From: Brettanomyces bruxellensis | Taxonomy: Eukaryota; Ascomycota; Pichiomycetes; Pichiales; Pichiaceae | Length of the DNA stretch: 64,000 bases | Reading direction: 5' to 3' | NCBI RefSeq assembly: GCF_011074885.1 | Contig: NC_054690.1 | Coordinates: 935,001-999,000 of the forward strand | Part shown: piece after piece, positions 1 to 10,489 of the stretch | Layout of the letters: each line of letters starts with the position of its first letter | How positions within the stretch are numbered: the stretch's first letter is position 1 | Notes under the pieces: model-generated | The model's input: only the letters and a program-made list of their open reading frames with translations | The model's database searches: none | What the model was told of the DNA's origin: nothing | Program-made: the position numbers and the translations under genes

Positions 1-1336
1 GTGAATGTAAAGGTTCAGCTGTAACTGGATGAAGCATATCGGGAGGAACAAGTTCGCATAGAGGAAGCATCACAAATGTTCGCTCAAGCATCCTGATATG
101 TGGAATGTTAAGATCCGGTGTGTTAACTATAAGGTTGTCGTACAAAATAATATCTAGATCAATTGAGCGTGGACCGTTCGCAAACTTCTTGACCCTATGT
201 AAAATATTGTACTCAATATCTTTGAGTTCTTTTAATAGTTCCTCTGGTGTCAAATCTGTACTCACTTTTAGACATCCATTGAAAAAGTCTGCCTGCTCTA
301 AATAGTACATTGGCTTTGATCTATAAAGAGATGAAGTAGCGATAATGTGAATTTTCTTGGCTTCAAGTGCCTTTAAAGCGTTGTTTATGTTCTGGAGCTG
401 GTTTCCCTGGTTTGTTCCAAATGCCAAATATGCAATATGATGGCTTATGCTTGTTGTTTCTACTTTCATTTGAGATTCACTGTTAAGATTGGGTATTTGA
501 AACTTATCAGTTGATGCTGCCGAAGAGTCAAATTTAGCAACACTATTAATATCATGGATCTGTTCCCTTGTTCTATCGGATTGTACGCCAACTGATTCAG
601 CACCAACTATTGCGTCTGGCTTACGAACGCTAACACTAACTTTGGCATCGTCCTCTGGGAGACCCTGCAAAATCATCTTGTTCACATTGATTGACAATGC
701 CTCTACAGTTTTGAAGTTTGATTCCTCAACATACTGTCGTATTTTCATAGCCAGTGATTCATTAAATCCGGGTACTTTCGTCTGCCCATCAAATTTCATT
801 GGAATAGTAATATCCAGCACAACCGGCTGCTTCTTAAACCTTTCAAAAGTGAATACACCAATAACAGCCATGCATCTAAGACCATTGATATTAATCTGGT
901 CCCTGGTAAGCTTATCACATATAAATTCACCATTGTCGGCTTTAGTTCTTTCCATTTCCACGCCAAATTCTCCGCCAGCATCAAGTTGACGACTGATCTC
1001 AACTTTTGCACTTCTGCATGCTTTCAAGTTGCACAATATATCGTTGAATATATGCATTCCTAAATTGCTATATGTGGGAAAAGATCTTTTGGCATTTTCT
1101 TTTGAATAATCTAAAAGTTGTCTTGAAAGAACGGCATAGTTGATGGAATATTTTAAATCATCCGTTGAACCTGCACGCTCGAAACTAGTGTGCAAGTTAG
1201 TGCTGATCTGAAGCTTTTTAGGCTCACCATTCACTAAAAATTGCAACCTAAGTCGTTGGATGGTAACTGTATCATTTGTGATATTCTGTACGGTCCCTAT
1301 TGGTCTGCTACGGCCGTGTAGGGCAGAAAATCGCAT
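1..1336 (-). CDS. FOL1: Trifunctional folate synthesis protein, 5' part (runs off window)
   Basis: This is the N-terminal part of the fungal dihydroneopterin aldolase / HPPK / dihydropteroate synthase protein, which makes dihydropteroate for folate. About 445 codons are visible and stay open to the window edge; the C-terminal DHPS domain lies outside. A first FolB-like domain (about residues 20-125) contains A-G-S-T-D-D-L and S-I-N-Y. A second FolB copy covers about 145-260. An HPPK domain starts near residue 299 with A-F-G-T-N-Q-G-N and carries the signature N-G-P-R-S-I-D-L-D-I near residue 386. The ATG at 1336 is the only in-frame ATG after the upstream stop near 1454. It is divergent from COQ6. 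Identity is secure from the two FolB domains plus HPPK; only the precise start is inferred. Confidence 0.93.
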   Translation of the reverse strand, partial: MRFSALHGRSRPIGTVQNITNDTVTIQRLRLQFLVNGEPKKLQISTNLHTSFERAGSTDDLKYSINYAVLSRQLLDYSKENAKRSFPTYSNLGMHIFNDILCNLKACRSAKVEISRQLDAGGEFGVEMERTKADNGEFICDKLTRDQININGLRCMAVIGVFTFERFKKQPVVLDITIPMKFDGQTKVPGFNESLAMKIRQYVEESNFKTVEALSINVNKMILQGLPEDDAKVSVSVRKPDAIVGAESVGVQSDRTREQIHDINSVAKFDSSAASTDKFQIPNLNSESQMKVETTSISHHIAYLAFGTNQGNQLQNINNALKALEAKKIHIIATSSLYRSKPMYYLEQADFFNGCLKVSTDLTPEELLKELKDIEYNILHRVKKFANGPRSIDLDIILYDNLIVNTPDLNIPHIRMLERTFVMLPLCELVPPDMLHPVTAEPLHS

Positions 1337-2135
1337 GGCAGTTAGAACGTGTGATAGAAAATTGGTCCTAGGAACCAACCTCGAGGTCAGATTAGAAAGT
1401 GGCAACGTCGGACAAGAACTGCAAATGGCCCAGCAGTATATGCGAATGTCAGGCTATTTTCAACCAATGCCAGTGGTGGTAGTAAGACGTCGTCTAACGT
1501 AATAAATTTTTGAGGATAGGGGTCCAACAGAAAAAAAAAGTTGGCACTGTTAAAATAAATACACCGAAAAACTTTGAGAGAGCGGTGAAAATTTGCGGAG
1601 ATTTGGCTGACAAGCATTGTCCATCAAAGTGACTCGATTTATACGATTGAGTTAAAAGGAACAAAAAAGGTACATAAAAGAATTTCAACAAAGCAATGAC
1701 ATCAAAGTAACGAAATAAACTTATTTGGCGTCCTTCCTCCAAGTTGTTGCAATGTTATTTAACATTCGTTTCCGGTAGGTTTCCCAGACATTTTAATTTC
1801 CTTCCCGTCTTGCTGCCTGCTTTCTACCACGCGACCTACACGGAGCGGCCATTGAACATGAAGAAAATGGCCTGCCAGGAAAAAAAAAAAGATGGGGTCG
1901 CGTAACATTTTTCTCTATCTCTGCGGGAGTCGTCTGTCTTTCCGCGGTCTCTTTTTCTTACTTCCTCATCTTTTTCCCATTTATATCATCTGTCGCATCT
2001 CATCTCGTACCGATCAAATTCTAACCTTCCTCGGTATGAATATTTAATTTTACCGCCTTGATAGACTACACCTTCATTCATTAGCTTTTATATGCCACGA
2101 ACTTGAAAATAAGAGACGTGCTCTCATCTGATAAA
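1337..2135. promoter_or_regulatory. Divergent intergenic region FOL1 / COQ6
   Basis: About 0.8 kb between two divergently transcribed genes. It has short A-runs (for example near 1531-1539 and 1880-1890) and a pyrimidine-rich stretch at about 1930-1990 upstream of COQ6. The small reading frames inside it show no recognisable protein. I see no specific binding site that I can defend. Confidence 0.5.
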
Positions 2136-3569
2136 ATGAATTCAATGTTAGTAAGACGATTTATGGCCACGAGTGTTAAGCCAGCAGTTAGCAAAACTGG
2201 ATCGACAACTTTATCCGATATTCTAATTGTGGGTGCAGGACCTGCGGGATTGACATTGGCCTCGGCCATCAAAAATTCACCTGTGCTTCAAGATTTAAAG
2301 TGCATGCTTGTGGAGAGTAGCCGTATCACAGAAGATATGAATGATTATTATGCAAGTCCTCCTAAATACTATTCCAATAGATGTGTGAGCATAACGCCAG
2401 CTACCATAGACTATCTAAAAAAAATTGGCACTTGGAACTTTATCAAAGAAGAAAGAATACAGAATTACGATTACATAAAAACATATGATGGTTTAAGTGG
2501 GGCCGCAATGGACTTTGATGCACCGAGTATGGGAACGCTGATAGAAAATTACAATCTGCAAGCCGCCGCTTATGAAAGAGTCCTCCAACTAAACGAAGAG
2601 CAGCCAGAAAATAAACTTGTCATAAAGGATGGTAACAAGGTTACTCATATAGCGACGGATAGTGAGACTGGTTGCCCAGTTGTAAAGTTGGCCAGTGAAG
2701 AGAAGATCCGGACTCGACTTTTAATTGGATGTGATGGAGGACGATCTCCCGTCCGAAAGTTTGCTCAGATACCTTCACGAGGCTGGGCTTATAACCGATG
2801 GGGGATTGTTGGAACTTTGAAGTATAAAGATACTGGTTTTAGATCACCTACCGGCTGGCAAAGGTTTTTACCAACAGGTCCTTTAGCACAGCTTCCTATG
2901 CCTGATGATTATTTAAGTATTGTGTGGTCCGTTCCACCTGAACTTGCAATGATTGTATCTGGCCTTACGGACGATCAGTTTGTATTAATGTTGAATGCAG
3001 CTTCTCGTTTAACTCAGGATGAGCTTGAAGTGTTATATAAACTTGCACGAGATAAACCAGAACAGTTTGAAAAAGAAGCCAAATGGAGATTGGACATGTT
3101 CAATGCAAAATTGACGACAGAATCTGAGCAGCAATATCCTCAAGAAATTGAATCGATCGTTCCAAAATCACGTGGTCGTTTTCCCTTGAAACTTAGTCAT
3201 GCAGACGATTACGTTGATGAAAGAATTGCGTTAGTTGGCGATGCTGCTCATACCACTCATCCATTAGCAGGTCAAGGCCTAAACATGGGACAAGCAGATA
3301 TTCAATGCCTTGTCAAAACACTAGAAACTGCAAGAGAACGTGGCCTTGACTATGGTACCAAGTTTGCGCTCGACCCTTACTTTAGTAGTAGATATCCGGT
3401 CAATAATGCCACGCTTGGTGTTGTCGACAAAATTCACAAGATTTATGGAACTGATTTTGCACCCATTGTATGTGCCAGATCCTTGGGAGTTAACATATTA
3501 AACAATCTTCCCTTTATTAAAGATTTGATGGTCGGGCAAGTGAGTCATAGGGAACTTGAGAAGAGATAA
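2136..3569 (+). CDS. COQ6: Ubiquinone biosynthesis FAD-dependent monooxygenase
   Basis: Flavoprotein hydroxylase of coenzyme Q synthesis, acting on the ring C5 position at the matrix face of the inner mitochondrial membrane within the CoQ synthome. The 477-residue protein matches the usual length (about 480). The Rossmann FAD motif G-A-G-P-A-G-L is near residue 33. The second FAD motif G-D-A-A-H, followed by H-P-L-A-G-Q-G-L-N-M-G, is near residues 368-384. The first ATG in the open frame is 2136; the frame also extends upstream to a TTG at 2103, which is unlikely to be used. The N-terminus (M-N-S-M-L-V-R-R-F) is basic and amphipathic, as expected for mitochondrial import. A second in-frame ATG at 2145 could also serve. 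It converges on the PPIL4-like gene with a 132-bp gap. Confidence 0.95.
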   Translation: MNSMLVRRFMATSVKPAVSKTGSTTLSDILIVGAGPAGLTLASAIKNSPVLQDLKCMLVESSRITEDMNDYYASPPKYYSNRCVSITPATIDYLKKIGTWNFIKEERIQNYDYIKTYDGLSGAAMDFDAPSMGTLIENYNLQAAAYERVLQLNEEQPENKLVIKDGNKVTHIATDSETGCPVVKLASEEKIRTRLLIGCDGGRSPVRKFAQIPSRGWAYNRWGIVGTLKYKDTGFRSPTGWQRFLPTGPLAQLPMPDDYLSIVWSVPPELAMIVSGLTDDQFVLMLNAASRLTQDELEVLYKLARDKPEQFEKEAKWRLDMFNAKLTTESEQQYPQEIESIVPKSRGRFPLKLSHADDYVDERIALVGDAAHTTHPLAGQGLNMGQADIQCLVKTLETARERGLDYGTKFALDPYFSSRYPVNNATLGVVDKIHKIYGTDFAPIVCARSLGVNILNNLPFIKDLMVGQVSHRELEKR

Positions 3570-3701
3570 TTGAAACAATTAAGTTTATTTCGATTACAGT
3601 TTTATTATATTCTTCTAGTTAATGTATTTATGGTATGCTTATGAATATTCAGAACTTGCGCATGATTTGTTTAGTAAAAATATTTTAATAGAAACCTGTG
3701 T

Positions 3702-4679
3702 CTATTTTCTATGCTGTCGTGCTCTCTTAGTACTCTGACTAAAGTCAACATGAATAACCCGTCCATCGATTGCTGCACCATCCATTTTTGAATATGCTCT
3801 TTCGACACTTTCTGCGTCTCCAAACTGAATAAAACCATAGCGAAGAGACGCACCTGTTCCGTGGTCTCTAATAATATCAACTGAAATAACGTCGCCAAAT
3901 CTTGAAAATATACGTTGTAAGTCGCTTTCCTCGGTAATTGGATTCAAGTTACATATAAAAAGAACTTTTTCGCTTGGTTTGATCCTGGCAGATGGTATTT
4001 GATGAAGGATTTCTAGTGTGAGAGCCTGTGCGTCAGATTTTAGCTGGTACTGATCTTCTGAAGTTGCATCACTTTCTTCGTCAAGCATAAATTGAAAAGA
4101 ATCTATCTGCTCTTTTGTAGGAAAGGGTTCCTTCTGAGGAATCCTAAAATTTACATCAATAGGGTCTGGAAACGGATCCACTAAAACGTACGTGTGTAAT
4201 ATGCGTATATCCTTCAAAGGCCGGTTATGTTCATCAAGTAACGACTTATTAATCCTGTTTATTGTTCCATATCCCTCAGCAATGCTTCCAAAAATACTGG
4301 TTCGATTCTCAAGGGATTCCAATCTCTTGGGATCATTTGTAAGTGTTATTATGAATTCCGAGCTAAATCCTTGTGGCCCTTCTCTAATTAAAGAGATCAG
4401 GCCCACCTGGTTATTCTTTAGTTTAGAATTTGAACAAGAGTTGCTGTATACACAATTATCTTTAGACAAAATGTCATAAATGTTAGAAAACTTTGGCTTT
4501 TGTGGATATTGTGGATTTCCGCATTGGCAAATAAAATCCTTCTGCACATTAATAAACGGGCTGTAATAGTAGTATTTAGATTTGCATAGCTTTATAAAAT
4601 TGAAACATTCGTTGGAGCATCGTTCATAATATAGATCAATAACGATGTTACCCTGATTCGTTTCAAGGAGAACACTCAT
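3702..4679 (-). CDS. PPIL4-type cyclophilin with RRM domain
   Basis: 325 residues with an N-terminal cyclophilin fold (about 1-170, beginning M-S-V-L-L-E-T-N-Q-G-N) and a C-terminal RNA recognition motif (about 238-318). RNP2 is L-F-I-C-N-L near 240 and RNP1-like R-Y-G-F-I-Q-F near 280. This order, and the conserved H-V-D-F-S-Q-S after the RRM, are those of human PPIL4 and fission yeast Cyp6, nuclear proteins associated with RNA processing. The protein lacks the long basic tail of animal PPIL4. The cyclophilin half is divergent: the canonical F-x-F-H-R-x-I region is replaced by P-F-I-N-V-Q-K-D-F-I, so isomerase activity is doubtful. As far as I know Saccharomyces cerevisiae has no ortholog. 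It starts divergently from SFA1. Confidence 0.88.
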   Translation of the reverse strand: MSVLLETNQGNIVIDLYYERCSNECFNFIKLCKSKYYYYSPFINVQKDFICQCGNPQYPQKPKFSNIYDILSKDNCVYSNSCSNSKLKNNQVGLISLIREGPQGFSSEFIITLTNDPKRLESLENRTSIFGSIAEGYGTINRINKSLLDEHNRPLKDIRILHTYVLVDPFPDPIDVNFRIPQKEPFPTKEQIDSFQFMLDEESDATSEDQYQLKSDAQALTLEILHQIPSARIKPSEKVLFICNLNPITEESDLQRIFSRFGDVISVDIIRDHGTGASLRYGFIQFGDAESVERAYSKMDGAAIDGRVIHVDFSQSTKRARQHRK

Positions 4680-5337
4680 TTCATTTAGGTATGGTCAAAA
4701 ATGATAATGATTTGTTTGAAAGCTTCGCATAACGATTTCATCATCTAGAGTTCGTTTTGAAAAGCTACGTGAAGCAATTTGAATTCAAAAAGTTGAAAAA
4801 TTAAAAAGGAAAATTTTCCGAGCAATCGAATTGGAGAGAAAGTACGATGATAAGAAAAGATATGTATTGAATAGAACAGTAATTTTTTCTTTCTGCTTCT
4901 TTCTTTCCGAGACTCGTCCAACTATTGTTCGTATAATTTGCTATTATCAATCTAAATAATAAAGTACAGACCGATCGAGACCCAGTTATTGTCGGTAAAA
5001 AAAAATTGTAGGAGTTGCTGATAAAGTAATCCGAACTCTGGGACTAAAAAATTATAGACTATACCTGAAATCTGATTGACCGGTATCGAAATAGACTTCG
5101 GAAATCAAATATGTAATTTTTTTTTGTCATTGATCATAAATAAGGCAAGTTGTTCATTTTCTGTTTCCGTTACATGTATTTCAGTAATTACACATTCATT
5201 TATTTGTTGCTTTGCAATAAAAGTGCGCGATTGTGAACTATTTGATACGTAGTTGACTCATACCCGAATTTATAGTTGAACTGTCGATTATAATATAGCA
5301 TTTTATTCAAGTCCAGAATCGATCTTAGTAAAGAAAA
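4680..5337. promoter_or_regulatory. Divergent promoter region PPIL4-like / SFA1
   Basis: 658 bp between divergent start codons. It is AT-rich with A/T runs near 4999-5007 and 5118-5126. A TGACTCA heptamer (5254-5260), the consensus of Gcn4/AP-1 type bZIP factors, lies about 80 bp upstream of the SFA1 start. Whether it functions is unknown. No gene is apparent. Confidence 0.45.
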
Positions 5338-6555
5338 ATGTCAACCACCGGAAAGGTACGTTTACCATTTAACACCTCTAATTTTTTTATGACTAATACT
5401 AACTATGTGGTCATGTTTTGAACGCAGACTATTACATGCAAAGCAGGTATCTGCTGGGGTGCAGGTCAAGATGTGAAAATTGAAACTGTTGAAGTCGCCC
5501 CACCTAGGGCTCATGAAGTGAGAGTTAAGGTGGCATATACAGGTGTCTGTCACACTGATGAATACACTAGATCTGGCCAAGACCGTGAAGGTGTCTTTCC
5601 AGTTATATTTGGTCATGAGGGTGCTGGTATTGTCGAATCCATAGGCGAAGGCGTTATCAATGTCAAAGTCGGAGATCACGTCGTCTTATTGTATACACCA
5701 GAGTGTGGTGAATGCAAATTCTGTAAGTCCGGAAAGACAAATCTTTGCTCAAAGATTAGAAACACTCAGGGAAAAGGTTTAATGCCGGATGGTACGGTTA
5801 GATTTACCTGCAACGGTAAACCTATTTTTCACTATATGGGTTGCTCATCCTTCTCTCAATACACAGTTGTCACAGATATTTCCATTGTCACTGTTAATCC
5901 AAAGGCACCTATGGATAGAACCTGTTTGTTGGGATGTGGTGTTACAACCGGTTTTGGTGCAGCCACTAATATCGCTAAAATTGAGAAAGGTGAAAACGTT
6001 GGAGTTTTTGGAGCAGGATGTATTGGTTTAGCGGTTGTTATGGGTGCCGTTAAGAAGCAGGCTGGAAAGATCATTGTTGTGGATATTAATCCAGAAAAAG
6101 AGGCTTGGGCCAAGAAGTTTGGTGCAACAGACTTTATCAATCCAAAGACTGATTTAAAACCGGGAGAAGATATTGTGCAGAAACTAACTGAACTTACAGA
6201 TGGTGGTTTTGATTGGGATTTCGACTGTACTGGTAATGTTGAAGTCATGAGGAATGCTTTGGAATCATGTCACAAGGGCTGGGGTGAATGTATTGTTATA
6301 GGTGTTGCACCTGCAGGTGCAGAAATTCATACTAGGCCATTCCAGTTGGTCACCGGAAGAGTTTGGAGGGGTTGTGCGTTCGGTGGTGTCAAGGGTAGAT
6401 CACAAATGCCTGGAATTGTGGATGACTACATGACAGGCAAGCTTGATGTCGATGACTTCATCACTCAAAGGTATCCTTTGGAAAAGATCAGGCAGGCATT
6501 TGATGATATGCATAATGGTAAATCCATCAGAGCGGTCATTAACATGCAAAACTAA
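5338..6555 (+). CDS. SFA1: S-(hydroxymethyl)glutathione dehydrogenase (formaldehyde dehydrogenase), spliced
   Basis: Class III alcohol dehydrogenase oxidising the glutathione adduct of formaldehyde with NAD in the cytosol; called FLD1 in methylotrophic yeasts. The coding sequence joins 5338-5355 and 5428-6555 (381 residues, family length about 380). Catalytic zinc ligands are C47 (G-V-C-H-T-D), H69 (G-H-E-G-A-G) and a cysteine near 176 (L-L-G-C-G-V). The structural zinc set C99, C102, C105, C113 is intact. The NAD site G-A-G-C-I-G-L follows near residue 200. The 5' exon encodes only M-S-T-T-G-K; without it the frame has no ATG before the N-terminal strand. FLD genes of methylotrophic Pichiaceae are known to have an intron in this position. 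Confidence 0.95.
5356..5427 (+). other. Spliceosomal intron in SFA1
   Basis: 72-nt intron with donor GTACGT at 5356, perfect yeast branch point TACTAAC at 5397-5403, and acceptor CAG ending at 5427. Removal joins AAG (Lys) to ACT (Thr) in phase 0 and restores the family N-terminus. Confidence 0.93.
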
Positions 6556-6681
6556 ATATTATCATGTTTCCTTTATATAGTCTCACTTTAGTCTTGTTAC
6601 TTATTTTGAGGTAATCAAACACTCTCTTTTATGCGTCCTAGGCATTTGGAACGTGGGTCTCAACGCTGCTAAAAAAATAAC

Positions 6682-6753
6682 TGCCGTTCCCAGGAATCGA
6701 ACCTGGGTTGCATCGGCCACAACGATGAGTACTAGCCACTATACTAGAACGGC
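6682..6753 (-). tRNA. tRNA-His (GTG)
   Basis: On the minus strand a full cloverleaf can be drawn: acceptor GCCGTTC paired with GAACGGC, anticodon stem CATCG/CGATG enclosing TTGTGGC (anticodon GTG), and T-arm GGTTCGATTCC. A run of seven T follows on the transcribed strand as Pol III terminator. There is no intron. No encoded CCA, as usual in eukaryotes; the discriminator base is A. Confidence 0.95.
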
Positions 6754-9414
6754 TTTTACGACAAAACAGAAAATATGCTCTAATATCATATCAAAAATAT
6801 TAATAAGAAAATTTATATGTATTATCTTTGTTATGTTCCCGTTCAAAGAATAATTGTAGGCTACTTTCGAGTAAAATTAAATTAACTGCTTTTTATAAAA
6901 TTATGAAATCTAGTAGTCATTCAAAAGTTCAGAGAGAAATGATGGATTAATCACAGATTGCAGTTACGTCGACACCTCTCACCCAGCCGACCTTCAAAAC
7001 TGCTAGGAACCTAGCTGTCGGAGTGTTTAGACAATGATAATGTCAGCCATTACATATCAAGACCAGTCAGTTAATTTTTCATCTGAATAAATATAAATCT
7101 AGCCTTAATTGCAATAAAGATATTTGCCCAAACATTTAAGAATTGACATGATAACCCTGTCTTAGAACAATGAAGTTTTCATGAATAAAGATGATCTTAT
7201 TGTAGTACATAACTTGTACATAAGATTTAGTATAGACATATGAACATCTCTCAAATTTATATAATTGTCAGTCCTATTTTTAAACAACACCTTGGGCAAT
7301 AGGCCCTGTTCCCTTTAGAACCCTATAATCCTATTCTGTAGCTTTGACACTAAATTTGAATTTTTAAAAAACACATCAACAGTTAGAAACAACATTAAAT
7401 TCATTCTTTATTGATGATTAAAAACTTTTGTTAGATATAACAACTTCCTTTTGTAAATGAATATAATATATTGTGAATATTCTATCTGGAAAAACTACAT
7501 CAGCTTGTTTCATACTGTAGAAACCAGAAGAGGATTAATGGTATTTAGGCATGTGCATTTTCCATTTTCCCTCTTTTGCTTCATCTTTATTACATTGATT
7601 TCAATCTTTTTATACATAAACGGATGTAATAAACTATGTAACAGTGTTTCTTTTAAAAGCAATCAACTTCTCACCCGAAAGGAATCAACAACAATATTAG
7701 GAAATAAATTTACTCCCCTTTCGAATCAAATAATTCATCACTGCCTTTCGGCCCAGCCAAACAACAGCCTATTCTGTTATTGAGAGCATAAAATCTTATT
7801 TAGTATCATGCTATTCTTATTAGATGCCTTTCATTAATCTGATTTGAATGATAAAACGCGAAAATAGCGATCAAATTGGTAACTCATGTATATCCGTCTT
7901 AGGAGGGGTGTTCTTATATGGCCTATGCTCCCTTATAGATGACTCAACTTTATTTAGTATGATTCTGAATTTTTCTGCAAAGTAATTTCAATTTAGTTAA
8001 ACATTAATCAAATATCAACGGGATCAATGGGAATTAAAAGGCCAAAAGAAGGTATTTTTTGTTGAAATTGACGTTGTTCTTCCAGGAGCTAGGTTTACTC
8101 ACAGAAATGTATGCGTGTTACATATGTGACTAAGAAAAGGAATAATATATTATAATTAGATTTCATACATTTAAAGAAGATGACATTTTATTCGTTATTC
8201 AAGTTTTATAAGAGAGCCACTTTCTAGGTAAGACTCACAGCCCCTTATGTAGGATAAGCATCGGAGTATTTGGTAGGTAGCTTCTCAATAAGCAAAGGTA
8301 GAAAAGGAATGAATATAAATTTAAAATTTTTAAAGACATTCATGGTTTAAATGTACATACATCAAAATATCTTTAAATATAACTTAATGTTGAATACACC
8401 GTATTTGTTTACATCCATTTTACTATGATTAGAAAAGGGAATCATGAAAGCAAGAAAAAGGATAAGGTATATATAATAATAATAAGAGGAAACAGTAATT
8501 TACATAAAATATTGGTAGGATTCAATAATCCCATTGAAGGTATCATATTTTAAAGGCCTAAACATGAACTGCAGTCCCACAAACTTTGGAGTTGTTTTGA
8601 CAATAAAAGTGAAATAATTCCATCAAAGCATTTCCGCCGAACACTGAATTAACAAAAGGTTAAGATTACAAAATTAACCTCTAACCAATCCCTTCTCAAG
8701 GATTGTAATTATCTATTACTCCCCATGAAGCTTCGGATATACTTTGATGATGCACCACTTCTTTATCATTACACAGAGGATTCATCAATATATTTTCATT
8801 AGATCACTCGGAAAACCCTTTATCATGTCTGAAATAACGTTGCTAACGAAAGAGCCAATAACTTAAAACCAAATACCATACACAGTTATCTTTAATCAAA
8901 CAAAAGCTTTCATACGTTGTTAAACAATATTGGATCATTCTGAAAAACGTTGTTTGCTGTTACTCTTTAAACCTTACTCCCTACAAAAAATTTTCAGTTT
9001 TCGTACCGAAACAGGAAAAAACTTTTCAAATTTTCACCGTACGTATCCTAATATATAAAGAGCGGAGTGATTCCAAAATTTAAACTCACACAAGGTTTTC
9101 TCAAACTTTTTTTCTTTTGAAATTTCTCTTTCTCCAATCAAAAAGCCCAGGAGATGTTTTGCCACGATGGTATAACGCTATATTTCTAAGTTATTGCCGT
9201 TGCCATACTCTTATTATCATAAGTATGATTATTTTATCTCCGAGAATGAATGTTTATTCCCTGTTGGAAGTTTGGATTCTGATTATTCAGATGGAGTCTG
9301 AATGTCGATATATGGGACACAACTATTGGAAATGGCGTAGTTTATTAGTTATAAATGCTTAGAAAAAGATATATCGATTATTTTAATGTGCCTCTTGGTT
9401 AGCAGTGGTTGCTT
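6754..9414. other. Gene-poor stretch between tRNA-His and DLT1-like gene
   Basis: About 2.66 kb of AT-rich DNA with no convincing protein gene. The longest frame with an ATG is 7457-7783 (108 codons), which has one hydrophobic stretch and no family resemblance. Near 7000-7055 there are LTR-like remnants, listed separately. At 9052-9060 a TATATAAAG box precedes a pyrimidine-rich leader and an ATG at 9154 that opens only 11 codons. I found no recognisable snRNA, RNase P or SRP RNA. Confidence 0.6.
6976..7055. repeat. Degenerate LTR remnant upstream of tRNA-His
   Basis: Bases about 7006-7055 resemble, in minus orientation, the segment of the B-family LTR that reads GAACCTAGCAGTCGGGGAGA and then CAGACAATTGTAAGGTCGG. 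Bases about 6976-7006 resemble the plus-strand counterpart (CACCCA, CGACCTT, ACTGCTAGG). The match is short and interrupted. Its position about 250 bp upstream of a tRNA gene is what Ty1/copia-like elements favour. By-eye match only. Confidence 0.35.
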
Positions 9415-10254
9415 TTACTTTTCGTTAACCAAAGTCTTTTCAACCTGACTCCATAGTCTAAGAAACCTCTCAAATTCATGGTGCGTTATAGGCTTACCAG
9501 AAAAACGTAGCTTTTCATAAAGGCCCACCATATCTTTCATTGTGGTAAGCTCATAGTCATTAAGTTTATCTGTCATCTCATCGTATTCATCGAGAATGAG
9601 TTCCTTGAGTGTACATTTATTCTTTGGTTCGATGAATCGGCTATCGTTTAATTGTATTTTGCCCCTGTATTTCACCTCTTGGCCTATATCACAAACGACA
9701 TTATCATACACCAAATCATTAGGTAAAACTGTCATCTTGGATGACGTTCCCTTTTGTTCATGGTACATACCATCGTGAAATATGATGCCTTTGGGGCCGG
9801 CTGTTTTACTTATCCGTTGGCATCTAATAAGCTCTTCATGAATGTAATCCGATACTGGCTCCGTTATGTCAGCAGAAGAAACAGGTATATATATTCTTGG
9901 GATGTCCTGGAGATGTGCTCTATTAATTAAAACACGCACAAGATAAAGGACAAAAGCTGATAACACGAATAAAGCACATGCACCAATAATTATCAAAGTA
10001 TTTATAGCAATTCGGGATGATGTCTGAAATGACTGAATAATAAGATCAACAGGAATAGCCGAGCATAGCACAGATGTTATGCCTAAAACAATGAAATATG
10101 ACACGGAGTAAAGCCAATAAATTAATGCCTTCGGCTTCACCTTTTTTATCTTCTCTAAATGAAGCCTCCATTTGAATAACTTGGTAATCCAATTCGTCTC
10201 ACGTACCTGATTCAGGCTTGGATCAATCGAACTCTCTGCAAGTAGAGTATCCAT
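9415..10254 (-). CDS. Two-pass membrane protein, Dlt1-like
   Basis: 279 residues. A basic N-terminal segment is followed by two hydrophobic segments (about 45-68 and 82-108) and a cytosolic-looking C-terminal domain. After the second segment comes the stretch L-Q-D-I-P-R-I-Y-I-P-V-S-S-A-D-I, then a short acidic helix region. This layout and the Q-D-I-P-R-x-Y-I-P motif are what I associate with the fungal Dlt1 (defect at low temperature) family, whose biochemical role is not established. The assignment rests on memory of family features rather than an alignment. It is divergent from SEN15 across a 235-bp gap that contains a 21-22 nt T tract near 10356-10377. Confidence 0.6.
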   Translation of the reverse strand: MDTLLAESSIDPSLNQVRETNWITKLFKWRLHLEKIKKVKPKALIYWLYSVSYFIVLGITSVLCSAIPVDLIIQSFQTSSRIAINTLIIIGACALFVLSAFVLYLVRVLINRAHLQDIPRIYIPVSSADITEPVSDYIHEELIRCQRISKTAGPKGIIFHDGMYHEQKGTSSKMTVLPNDLVYDNVVCDIGQEVKYRGKIQLNDSRFIEPKNKCTLKELILDEYDEMTDKLNDYELTTMKDMVGLYEKLRFSGKPITHHEFERFLRLWSQVEKTLVNEK

Positions 10255-10489
10255 TTTCTACCTGCTTTATAAATCATACAATCAATTCCACCACTGAAGC
10301 AGGTCCTCAGATATAGTTGAACTCTAGTGTAGAGATCCAGATATCATCAGCTGAATTTTTTTTTTTTTTTTTTTTTAAAGACCACAAGCAAGAATATGTA
10401 CAAATCAGCAAACCGTTTTTCCATCAGCACTTCTTTCTCTAATATTAGTTTATATTGTGTAAAAATCTATTCAATATTCACCGACAAGA

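Noticed and set aside
7457..7783. 108-codon frame with one hydrophobic segment
   Set aside because: AT-rich, no recognisable domain and no promoter feature; probably chance.
8738..8835. TGATGAT and CTGA about 85 bases apart as a possible C/D-box snoRNA
   Set aside because: No terminal stem can be paired around the boxes and the base before the C box is not a purine; no guide target identified.
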